Positions 1-6,614 of a stretch of 13,165 nt of DNA are shown here, one piece after another. Location of the stretch: assembly GCA_027346035.1 (NCBI GenBank), contig DAIESZ010000138.1, positions 1 through 13,165 on the forward strand, read 5' to 3'. The stretch comes from Propionibacteriaceae bacterium (GTDB taxonomy: Bacteria; Actinomycetota; Actinomycetes; Propionibacteriales; Propionibacteriaceae). Position numbers and translations under genes: made by a program. Position 1 is the first letter of the stretch; every line of letters begins with the position of its first letter. The notes below the pieces were generated by a model. That model was given only the letters and a program-made list of their open reading frames with translations. It was not told the DNA's origin and made no database searches.

Positions 1-1324
1 CCGGATCGTAGACGCCGATCCGCTGCAGCACACCCGCCACCGCCTCCGGCAGCGGGAGGGTGCGCAGGTCGTCCCACCCGGACACGCCGGAGTCGTGGAC
101 CGCGTGGCCGCGGAGGAGGTGCAGAACCCAGGCCGCCACGACCCGGCAGGAGGCCTCGCCGGGGCGGCCGGCGTCCCGCTCGGCGCGCAGCACCGGGAGG
201 ATTCGGATGGGCACCTTCTGCGACCCGTCGGCGCCGATCTGGGTGAGCAGGTGGCGGATGCGGGGGTTGGCGAACCGGGAGCGGAGCGCGTCGGTGTAGG
301 CGTCGAGCTCGGACGCCGGCAGGCCGATCGAGCGGCGCGCCTCAGTCCACCACTGCTCGACCCAACGGCCGATGACCGGATGTTCGATCGCGTCTCGGAC
401 GGTCTCGCAGCCGAGCAGGGGCCCGGCGTAGGCCATCAGGGTGTGGGCGCCGTTGAGCAGGTACAGCTTGCGCCGCTCGAACGCTGCGATGTCGTCGACG
501 AACCGCGCGCCGGCGGCGTCCCACGCTGGGCGGCCGGCTGCGAAGCCGCCGCTCAGCACCCATTCGCTGAACGGTTCGGTCTCGACCGCGGCCCGGTCCG
601 TGAGTCCGGTGGCCCTGGCGACGACGTCGCCGAGGTGCGGGTCCGGACGAGGCGTGATCCGGTCGACCATCGTCGTGACGAACGTGACGTGTTCGTCGAT
701 CCAGGCCGACAGCGTCGGGTCGACGGCCTCCGCGGCGTCCCGGATCACCGCGGCGACTACGTCGCCGTTGTGGGGCATGTTGTCGCAGGGGCAGAAGCTG
801 ATGCCGCCCGAGCCGGCGTCCCGGCGGGCCAGCAGGCCGGCGACGAACTTCGCGGGGGCGGTGCCGATCGGGGCGGTGGGATCACCGCGCAGGACGGCCA
901 GATCCGCCGCGACGGCCGGGTCGGACGTCGCGAGCCGCCCGTCGGCGCTGTGGTAGCCGGCCTCGGTGATCGTCGAGGTGACCAGGCACACCGCGGGGTC
1001 GGCGAGGTAGCTGAGCCAGGCGATGTGCTCGTCGGCGGCATGCACGGCCGACAGCGAGTCGATGAGCTCGACCCGATCGCCCGCGGGGTCGCGGATGACC
1101 AGGTGGAAGAGCCCGTTCTGCGGCCAGAGCCGGTCCGCCAGGTCGGGACTGCGCCCGGTGAAGGCGGCGATGCCCCAGCGGTCGGCGTCCGGGGCGTGGG
1201 TCGTGTACCACGCGAGGTGGGCGCGGCTGAAGTTGCCGAGGCCGAGGTGGACGATGCGCACCGGTGCCGCCGGGCGGTCGAGATCGATCCGGGTGAGAGG
1301 CGAGGTGGCGGCGCGGATGTTCAC
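1..1324 (-). CDS. Mannitol dehydrogenase-family oxidoreductase, probable fructuronate/tagaturonate reductase (3' end cut by window edge)
   Basis: NAD(P)-dependent long-chain polyol dehydrogenase family, which in uronate loci reduces D-fructuronate to D-mannonate or D-tagaturonate to D-altronate in the cytoplasm. About 441 residues are visible; family members run about 450-490, so only the C-terminal tail is missing. The N-terminal nucleotide-binding strand reads IVHLGLGNFSRAHLAWY (residues 24-40). The catalytic signature K-x4-N-x2-H is intact as K286, N291 and H294, in KLYLLNGAHT. I chose the GTG at 1324 because it overlaps the TGA of the upstream uxaC copy as GTGA (1321-1324), and a GGAGG (1336-1340) lies 11 nt before it. 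The overlap implies translational coupling. The NGAHT form of the motif differs from NGTHS in the second reductase of the window, so the two may prefer different ketouronates. The exact substrate cannot be assigned from sequence; a mannitol or arabinitol dehydrogenase remains possible. Confidence 0.85.
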   Translation of the reverse strand, partial: MNIRAATSPLTRIDLDRPAAPVRIVHLGLGNFSRAHLAWYTTHAPDADRWGIAAFTGRSPDLADRLWPQNGLFHLVIRDPAGDRVELIDSLSAVHAADEHIAWLSYLADPAVCLVTSTITEAGYHSADGRLATSDPAVAADLAVLRGDPTAPIGTAPAKFVAGLLARRDAGSGGISFCPCDNMPHNGDVVAAVIRDAAEAVDPTLSAWIDEHVTFVTTMVDRITPRPDPHLGDVVARATGLTDRAAVETEPFSEWVLSGGFAAGRPAWDAAGARFVDDIAAFERRKLYLLNGAHTLMAYAGPLLGCETVRDAIEHPVIGRWVEQWWTEARRSIGLPASELDAYTDALRSRFANPRIRHLLTQIGADGSQKVPIRILPVLRAERDAGRPGEASCRVVAAWVLHLLRGHAVHDSGVSGWDDLRTLPLPEAVAGVLQRIGVYDP

Positions 1325-2742
1325 AGGTGGAACACCCTCCGGGGCTGGTCGACGACGAGCCGGTGCGCCACGGACAGGGCCTCGTCGGCGTCGAGACGGT
1401 GCTCGGTGACCAGCCGGGCGAGGTGGACGCTGTCGAGCCGGCGGGACATGTCGTGCCGGGCAGGGATCGAGAAGAACGCCCGGGTGTCGTCGACCATCCC
1501 CGAGATGCGGCTGAACCCGGTCATCTCGGTGATCGCGCTCTTGAACCTCAGGATCGCGTCGGGGGCGTCGAGGAACCACCACGGCACGCCGACGTGCACG
1601 CTGCGGTACCAGCCCGACAGCGGTCCGAGTTCGCGGGAGTACACGGTCTCGTCGATCGTGAACAGCACCAGGGTGAGGTTCGGATGGTTGCCGAAGGCGT
1701 TGAGCAGTGGGGCCAGCGATCGTGTCGCCTCGACGCCGGTGGGGATGTCCGCGCCGACGTCGGCGCCGTAGCGGGTGAGCGCGGCGGCGTCGTGGTTGCG
1801 GGCGACCGCGGGATGCACGGTCATCGTCAGCCCGTCGTCGCAGGCCATCCGGGCCTGATCGGTGAACAGGTGCCGGCGCAGCGCGACGCATTCCTCGGCG
1901 GACGCCTCGCGGCGAAGCGCCAACGCGTAGATCCGTTCGCCCTCGGCGGGATCGAGGATCAGCGTCCCGAGGTCGGCGTGCGAGTGGTCGGTCGACACTG
2001 CGCCGTGGTCGACGAAGTGACGCCGCCGCGCCTCCATCGCCGCGGTGAACCCGGCCAGCGTCGACGTGTCGATCCCCGCCGCCTCCCCGAGTGCCCGGGT
2101 GAGGTCGACCCAGTCGGCCCGCGCGGGTTCGAGGTACCGGTCGGGCCGGAAGGTGGGGGCAACCCTGGTGGAGATCGAGGGTTCCGCGGCGATCCGGTCG
2201 TGCACGGTGAGGTCGTCGCACGGGTCGTCGGTGGTCGCGAGGAACTCGATGCCGAAGCTGTCGAGCAGCGCCCGCGGACGGAACGCGGGTTCGGTGAGGT
2301 GGGCGGCGATCGTGTCGTAGATCGTGTCGGCGCTGGCGGCGCCGGGGCGCACGGTGATCCCGAAGATGCCGACGAGCTGCTCGACCAGCCAGTAGCGCAT
2401 CGCGGTGCCCGCGAAGTCGTCCCAGTGGGCGCACAGCGTTCGGAACGCGGCGCGGGCGGCGTCCTCGGTGAGGTCACCGCGTCCGACCCCGAGCTGGTCG
2501 AGGTCGACGCCGTTCGCGTGCAACACCCGGGTGATGTAGTGGTCGGGCGTGATGAGCAGCGAGGTGGGGTCGGCGAACGGGGTGTCGTCGGCCAACCACT
2601 GCGGGGGGACATGCCCGTGGGGGGAGATGATCGGCAGGTCACGCACCGATCGGTAGATGCTCCGGGCCACCTCGCGCACGCGGGGATCTGCGGGGAACAG
2701 GCGGTCGTCGTGGAGAGTGAGTTGGCGGGTCGACGCTGACAT
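1321..2742 (-). CDS. uxaC: Uronate isomerase, copy 1
   Basis: Isomerises D-glucuronate to D-fructuronate and D-galacturonate to D-tagaturonate, the first cytoplasmic step of hexuronate breakdown. It is a 473-residue protein of the UxaC branch of the amidohydrolase superfamily, which is usually about 470 residues. Visible family features are the N-terminal metal-binding HxH (H42-G-H44, in ISPHGHVPP), TPDHYITR, the segment FTIDETVYSRELGPLSG, PWWFLDAP, and the C-terminal DDTRAF-SIPARHD block. The ATG at 2742 matches the start of copy 2, giving the same 473-residue length, although no clear Shine-Dalgarno sequence precedes it. The open frame continues upstream but that part has no family character. 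The stop overlaps the start of the downstream reductase by 4 nt. The gene is divergent from the larA-like gene with 109 bp between starts. By eye it is only roughly half identical to copy 2, so the copies are old paralogues or separately acquired. Confidence 0.92.
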   Translation of the reverse strand: MSASTRQLTLHDDRLFPADPRVREVARSIYRSVRDLPIISPHGHVPPQWLADDTPFADPTSLLITPDHYITRVLHANGVDLDQLGVGRGDLTEDAARAAFRTLCAHWDDFAGTAMRYWLVEQLVGIFGITVRPGAASADTIYDTIAAHLTEPAFRPRALLDSFGIEFLATTDDPCDDLTVHDRIAAEPSISTRVAPTFRPDRYLEPARADWVDLTRALGEAAGIDTSTLAGFTAAMEARRRHFVDHGAVSTDHSHADLGTLILDPAEGERIYALALRREASAEECVALRRHLFTDQARMACDDGLTMTVHPAVARNHDAAALTRYGADVGADIPTGVEATRSLAPLLNAFGNHPNLTLVLFTIDETVYSRELGPLSGWYRSVHVGVPWWFLDAPDAILRFKSAITEMTGFSRISGMVDDTRAFFSIPARHDMSRRLDSVHLARLVTEHRLDADEALSVAHRLVVDQPRRVFHL

Positions 2743-2851
2743 GGCTGAGATGTTGCCCGAGCGCGCCGGGCCGGCGCACCGTGTTGCCACGTGTTGCCCG
2801 ACCGGGCCCCGTGACCTGTTGCTCGGCGGCGCTCGGTGGGATGCTGCGATC
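2743..2851. promoter_or_regulatory. Divergent uxaC1/larA intergenic region with four TGTTGC repeats
   Basis: This 109-bp gap must hold the promoters of both divergent genes. The hexamer TGTTGC occurs at 2751, 2782, 2792 and 2817, always on the plus strand. The middle two form a 10-bp tandem direct repeat, GTGTTGCCAC followed by GTGTTGCCCG (2781-2800), with a CACGTG palindrome at the junction (2788-2793). A GC-rich inverted repeat, GCGCCG-GGC-CGGCGC, spans 2763-2777. I see no convincing -10/-35 pair. The LacI-type boxes found near 9850 and 9950 are absent, so this promoter is probably controlled by another factor. A binding role for the repeats is inference. Confidence 0.4.
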
Positions 2852-4135
2852 ATGCGTGACGATGCCCTGCCCTGCGAACTCATCGGCGGACCCGATCGGG
2901 TGGTCACCAACGCCCAGCTCGACGACCTGGTGCGCCGGCACCTCGGCGTCGCCGACATCGACGGCAAGCGGGTGACCCTGGTCGTGCCCGACGGCACCCG
3001 CAGCTGCCCCTTGCCGGTGCTCATGGCCACGATGCACCGACACCTGCACGGCCGGGTCGCCGAGCTCACCGCGGTGATCGCCCTCGGCACCCACAGTTAC
3101 ATGGAGCCGGACGAGATCGACCGGTGGTTCGGCGTCGGCGGCCCGGGGCAGCCGGCGTCCCTCGAGGAGGCCTACCCCGGCATGCGGGTGGTCAACCACG
3201 AGTGGGCCGACCCGGACATGCTCGTCAACGTCGGGCATATCGGCGCCGACCGGATCGCCGAGCTCAGCGAGGGACGCCTGCATCAGGGCGCCGACATCCT
3301 GATCAACCGGTACGTCGTCGAGTCCGACGTCGCGATCGTCGTCGGGCCCGTTTTCCCACACGAGGTCGTCGGCATCAGCGGCGGCAACAAGTACTTCATC
3401 CCCGGCGTCGCCAGCCAGGGGTTCATCGACATGACCCACTGGGTGGGTGCGCTGATCTCGTCGGCGGCGATCATCGGTACCACGGGCATCACCCCGGTGC
3501 GGGCGATGATCGACGAGGGGGCCGCGCTCATCCCCACCCGCCGGTTGGCGCTGTGCCTCGTCGTGCAGTCGGGCACCGGCGAGATCGAGGCCGCGGCCTT
3601 CGGCACCAGCGAGGAGTCGTGGGCGGCAGCGGCGTCCGTGGCGGCCGAGACGCACGTCACCTACATCGACGAGCCGTTCCAGCGGGTGATCAGCTGCATG
3701 CCGACCCGCTACGACGACATCTGGACCGCCGCCAAGGGGTTCTACAAGCTCGAACCCGCGGTCGCCGACGGGGGCGAGGTGGTCATCTTCGCGCCCCACG
3801 TCACCGAGGTGTCGGAGGTGCACCGTGAGATCCACGAGATCGGCTACCACTGCCGTGACTACTTCGTGAAGCAGTGGGACAGGTTCAAGGACGTGCACTG
3901 GGGCGTGCTTGCCCACTCGACCCACCTGCGCGGGGCCGGAACCTACGATGCCGACACGGGCGTCGAGACCTGCCGGCTGCGGGTGACGCTCGCCACGCGG
4001 ATCCCGCGCGAGGTGTGCGAGTCGATCAACCTCGGGTACCTCGACCCCGACGCCGTCGACCTCGACGCGCTGGCGGCCGAACCGGGCACGGTGGTCATCC
4101 CCAATGCCGGGGAGGTTCTCTACCGGGTGAGGTAG
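2852..4135 (+). CDS. LarA-family nickel-dependent hydroxyacid racemase/epimerase homologue (DUF2088)
   Basis: 427 residues, the usual length of LarA-type enzymes, which use a covalently bound nickel-pincer nucleotide to racemise or epimerise the alpha carbon of hydroxyacids by hydride transfer. The expected active-site set is complete: D47-G-T-R50 (substrate-binding DxTR), H81 in ALGTHS, H170 and K180 in FPHEVVGISGGNKYFIPG, and H196 in MTHW. The H170-K180-H196 spacing of 10 and 16 equals that of H174, K184 and H200 in Lactobacillus LarA, where the lysine holds the cofactor and H200 binds nickel. The start is the ATG at 2852, with only a weak GGTGGG (2835-2840) 11 nt upstream. It is divergent from uxaC1 and convergent with uxaA. 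The context suggests an aldonate substrate; known family members include a D-gluconate 2-epimerase. Lactate or malate racemase activity is less likely here but not excluded. The cofactor genes larB, larC and larE are not in the window. Confidence 0.88.
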   Translation: MRDDALPCELIGGPDRVVTNAQLDDLVRRHLGVADIDGKRVTLVVPDGTRSCPLPVLMATMHRHLHGRVAELTAVIALGTHSYMEPDEIDRWFGVGGPGQPASLEEAYPGMRVVNHEWADPDMLVNVGHIGADRIAELSEGRLHQGADILINRYVVESDVAIVVGPVFPHEVVGISGGNKYFIPGVASQGFIDMTHWVGALISSAAIIGTTGITPVRAMIDEGAALIPTRRLALCLVVQSGTGEIEAAAFGTSEESWAAAASVAAETHVTYIDEPFQRVISCMPTRYDDIWTAAKGFYKLEPAVADGGEVVIFAPHVTEVSEVHREIHEIGYHCRDYFVKQWDRFKDVHWGVLAHSTHLRGAGTYDADTGVETCRLRVTLATRIPREVCESINLGYLDPDAVDLDALAAEPGTVVIPNAGEVLYRVR

Positions 4136-4142
4136 ATGCGGC

Positions 4143-4452
4143 CACCTGAACGGGCCGAACCCGGGGGCCGTCGAGAGGCTTGTCGACCAGCGCACAGTGC
4201 AGATTCACAACCCGCTCAACGCTCTGTCGCCGCGAGCGTTCGAAGTGCCCGGCGACGCGGCAGTGGGACGGACCAACGCCGCGATCGGCGCGCTCCCCCT
4301 GCCCGAGTCGACCATCGAGAAACAGGCCAACGCGATCTTCACCACGCTCAGCCTCTCGGAGGAGACCCAGCCGCGCCGCCGCGCTCACGTACCCGCGGGA
4401 CATGCTCGAAGGAGACCCAGCAGCGCCGCGGTGCTCACGTACCTGCGGGACA
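4143..4452 (+). pseudogene. Remnant of a LuxR/NarL-type response-regulator DNA-binding domain
   Basis: No intact gene lies here, but frame 3 from about 4158 to 4367 has strong G/C third-position bias and reads as a recognisable LuxR C-terminal domain. The linker and first helix appear as NPLNALSPRAFEVPG (compare the consensus LSPREREVL), followed by VGRTNAAIG and the recognition-helix region LPLPESTIEKQANAIFTTLS (compare SESTVEKHVNAIFTKLGLS). The usual C-terminal tail, VLTYLRDM, follows only after a frame change, and it is present twice because a 50-bp segment is duplicated. There is no receiver domain: upstream DNA is the larA end. Leu-to-Pro type changes in helices, loss of one codon before the recognition helix and the frameshift argue for decay. 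The match to the HTH pattern is by eye and is not a database result. Confidence 0.6.
4355..4452 (+). repeat. Two-copy tandem repeat, 50-bp period, duplicating the LuxR-like tail
   Basis: Copies start at 4355 and 4405. Over 48 aligned bases they match at about 43 positions; both contain GGAGACCCAG (4361 and 4411) followed by a near-identical GCTCACGTACCYGCGGGACA stretch. Because 50 is not a multiple of three, the second copy is read in another frame. Read in the appropriate frame, each copy encodes the end of a LuxR-type domain (about E-T-Q-x-R-R then LTYLRD or LTYPRD), so the duplication arose inside the old gene tail. Confidence 0.8.
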
Positions 4453-4660
4453 GAGGTGGGGGTACTTCCAGGTGCTCGGACCAGCATCGCCGGACGCCGG
4501 ACGCGCCGCCTCGTCGACGCCGATCGGCTCGCAGAGCGAGCCTCCGCGCAGGTCGGATCTCCGCGCAGATCGGCGGCGTCCGACGCGCGCCGCTGGGCGC
4601 CACCGATCGGCGAGCCGGCGGGTGACGCGCGCGTCGGGGAGAGGCGGCCCTCGGCGTCCC
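4453..4660. other. Non-coding GC-rich spacer
   Basis: No gene with family character is visible on either strand. Open frames here are arginine/alanine-rich translations typical of random GC-rich DNA. The stretch contains the short hairpin at 4526-4542, a loose direct repeat (CCGCGCAGGTCGGATCT at 4544 and CCGCGCAGATCGGCGGC at 4561) and several GATCGGC motifs in both orientations. I see no promoter or RNA gene. Confidence 0.5.
4526..4542. other. Perfect 7-bp GC-rich hairpin
   Basis: GGCTCGC (4526-4532) and GCGAGCC (4536-4542) form a perfect stem with a 3-nt AGA loop. No T-run follows on either strand. It lies between the convergent larA and uxaA genes, about 390 bp past the larA stop and 490 bp past the uxaA stop. 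It could act as a U-tract-less terminator for read-through transcripts, but nothing in the sequence shows that it does. Confidence 0.35.
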
Positions 4661-4845
4661 GGCGGCTGGCGAAAACGACACCCGGAGCCGGAGCGGCTGG
4701 CGATGTCTGCTCCGGCTGGCGAAAACTACACTCGGCGTCTGAGCGGCTGGCGATCTCTGCTCCGGCTGGCGAAAATTACGCCGAATCAGCAGCGTTCGCC
4801 AGCCACTCGGCGGCATTCGCCAGCAGGTGCGTCGAGATCGCCAGC
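4661..4845. repeat. GCTGGCGA repeat array, 50-bp period with inverted copies
   Basis: The octamer GCTGGCGA occurs five times on the plus strand (starts 4665, 4696, 4715, 4746, 4765), with spacings alternating 31 and 19 bp. It occurs three times inverted as TCGCCAGC (4796, 4817, 4838), with 21-bp spacing. Blocks 4661-4710 and 4711-4760 are a 50-bp tandem repeat matching at 42 of 50 positions. The last forward copy and first inverted copy form a perfect 10-bp stem, GGCTGGCGAA (4764-4773) with TTCGCCAGCC (4795-4804), around a 21-nt loop. It resembles a palindromic extragenic repeat cluster. It lies between convergent gene ends, so a terminator or mRNA-end role is possible but unproven. Confidence 0.8.
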
Positions 4846-4865
4846 CGTTCGACCGGACGCGTGGT

Positions 4866-4979
4866 GAGGGACGCGGGGCGAGGGACGCGGGGCGAGGGGC
4901 GAGGACGCGGGACGAGGGACGCTGGCCCCAGACGAGGGACGCGGGGCCCGGGACGCGTGACGAGGGACGCGGGGCCCGG
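4866..4979 (+). repeat. GAGGGACGC low-complexity G-rich tract
   Basis: Five exact copies of GAGGGACGC begin at 4866, 4880, 4914, 4934 and 4962, most followed by GGGGC, with degenerate copies between (for example near 4900). Spacing is irregular (14, 34, 20, 28). The plus strand is strongly purine/G-rich. Translations in any frame are simple repeats of TRDAGPG/TRDEGRG type and look non-coding. The tract ends about 55 bp before the uxaA stop. Confidence 0.75.
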
Positions 4980-5035
4980 ACTGACGGCGTACGAGCGCAA
5001 CTAGGCCCGGATGATCGCGAGCTCCGGTCCGACCC

Positions 5036-6580
5036 TCAGGTGACCGCCCCCAGGTGCCAGGGCACGAACTCGTTGTCGCCGTAGCCGAGTTCCTCGCTGA
5101 GTGACCGCTTTCCGGACGCGAGGTCGAGGATCGCGCCGTAGATCTCCCGCCCCTTCACCTCGACGGGGACGCCTCGCTCGACGATGTCGCCGCAGTCGAT
5201 GTCCATGTCGTCGGACATCCGGCGGTACGTGTCGGAGTTGGTCGACAGCTTGAGGATCGGGGCCGGCTTGGTGCCCAGCGCCGAGCCGCGTCCGGTGGTG
5301 AAGACCACGAGGTTGCAGCCGCCGGCGATCAAGCCCGTGACCGACACGGGGTCGTAGCCGGGGGTGTCCATGAACGAGAAACCGCGCTCGATGATCGGCT
5401 CGGCATACCGGTAGACCGCCACCATCGGGGAGTGGCCGCCCTTGGCCACCGCGCCGAGGGACTTCTCGAGGATCGTGGTGATGCCGCCCTCCTTGTTGCC
5501 CGGTGAGGGGTTGTTGTCCATCGAGCCGCCATCGGCCGCGGTGTACGACTCCCACCACGCGAGCCGGTCGAGCAGGGTCTGCGCCACCTCAGGAGAGGTG
5601 GCGCGGCGGATCAGCAGGTCTTCGGCGCCGTAGACCTCGGGCGTCTCGGCGAGCACCGAGCGGCCGCCCTGGGCGACGATCAGGTCGGAGGCAATCCCGA
5701 GCGCCGGATTCGCGGTCACCGCCGACCAGCCGTCGGACCCGCCGCAGTTCAGCCCGACGACCAGTTCCGACACCGGGACCTCCTCGCGCTGGACCTGCGC
5801 CACCGTCGGCGCCATCGTCCGCAGTTCCCGGACGCCACGCGCGATCGACGCCTTGGTCCCGCCCTCGTCCTGCACCGTGAATCGGACGACCGGCACCTCG
5901 GGGCGGAACTCGATGCCCTCGAGCAGAGTCTCCATCTGGTTCATCTCGCAGCCGAGGCCGATGAGCACGACGCCGCCGACGTTGGGGTGGGTTGCGTACC
6001 CCATGAGCGTCCGCCGCAGCGTCTGCAGGCCCTCGCTCTCGCCCGCGTGCCCGCAGCCCTGTTCGTGGGTGACGGCCATGACCCCGTCGATCGTCGGGTA
6101 CTCCTCGAGCAACCCGGACGCTTCGGCGCGCCCGGCGATCGCCCGGCACACCGTCGCGGAGCAGTTCACCGAGCTGACCACCGCGAGGTAGTTGCGGGTG
6201 GCCACCGAGCCGTCGGAACGGCGGATGCCGAGGAACGTGCGCCGCTCGGGCAACTCGAGCGGCGCGGCGTCCGGGTCGATCGCGGTGCCGGCATCGGACG
6301 CCTGCGACGCGCCGTGCGGTGAGAAGACGAGGTTGTGCGAATGCACGTGCTCGCCGGTGGCGATCGGGCGGGTGGCGACGCCGATGACGTGGCCGTACTT
6401 GATCACCGGCTCGCCGTCGGCGATGTCGCGCAGGGCGACCTTGTGCCCGCGGGGGATGTCGCTCGCCAGCGCGAGGACGCCGCCGCTGTCGAGGTCGGCG
6501 TCCGACCCCGCGCTGAGATCGCGCAGGGCGACCGCGACGTTGTCCTGCGGCTCGAGTGCGTGCAGAGCGTGTGCGCTCAT
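5036..6580 (-). CDS. uxaA: Altronate dehydratase (SAF domain + UxaA catalytic domain)
   Basis: Dehydrates D-altronate to 2-keto-3-deoxy-D-gluconate, the third step of galacturonate breakdown; E. coli UxaA is a metal-dependent enzyme. It has 514 residues in the usual UxaA/GarD architecture: an N-terminal SAF domain (about residues 10-95, containing HKVALRDIADGEPVIKYG), then the large catalytic region from about residue 110 (RSDGSVATRNYLAVVSSVNC), with THEQGCGH, GLGCEMNQ, GLNCGGSDGWSAVTANPALG, TTGRGSALGTKPAPILKLST and the C-terminal EFVPWHLGAV ending. The ATG at 6580 is fixed by GGAGG (6587-6591) six nt upstream. It is the last gene of the uxaC2-eda-kdgK-uxaA run, 34 bp after kdgK. Galactarate dehydratase has the same architecture; the isomerase, KDG kinase and reductase neighbours favour altronate. 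Confidence 0.87.
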   Translation of the reverse strand: MSAHALHALEPQDNVAVALRDLSAGSDADLDSGGVLALASDIPRGHKVALRDIADGEPVIKYGHVIGVATRPIATGEHVHSHNLVFSPHGASQASDAGTAIDPDAAPLELPERRTFLGIRRSDGSVATRNYLAVVSSVNCSATVCRAIAGRAEASGLLEEYPTIDGVMAVTHEQGCGHAGESEGLQTLRRTLMGYATHPNVGGVVLIGLGCEMNQMETLLEGIEFRPEVPVVRFTVQDEGGTKASIARGVRELRTMAPTVAQVQREEVPVSELVVGLNCGGSDGWSAVTANPALGIASDLIVAQGGRSVLAETPEVYGAEDLLIRRATSPEVAQTLLDRLAWWESYTAADGGSMDNNPSPGNKEGGITTILEKSLGAVAKGGHSPMVAVYRYAEPIIERGFSFMDTPGYDPVSVTGLIAGGCNLVVFTTGRGSALGTKPAPILKLSTNSDTYRRMSDDMDIDCGDIVERGVPVEVKGREIYGAILDLASGKRSLSEELGYGDNEFVPWHLGAVT

Positions 6581-6614
6581 CGGGAACCTCCGTTCACAGT
6601 GTTCTCCCCGCGTC

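Noticed and set aside
95..2739. Long plus-strand open frames (95-1771 and 1327-2739) opposite the first reductase and uxaC1
   Set aside because: They are shadows of the minus-strand genes, whose catalytic motifs are clear.
4661..4845. CRISPR array
   Set aside because: The repeated unit is an octamer within a 50-bp tandem repeat, spacers are themselves similar, orientation flips midway and there are no cas genes.
4776..5084. Small proteins encoded over the GAGGGACGC tract on either strand
   Set aside because: Translations are simple repeats in several frames at once, with no Shine-Dalgarno support or family character.
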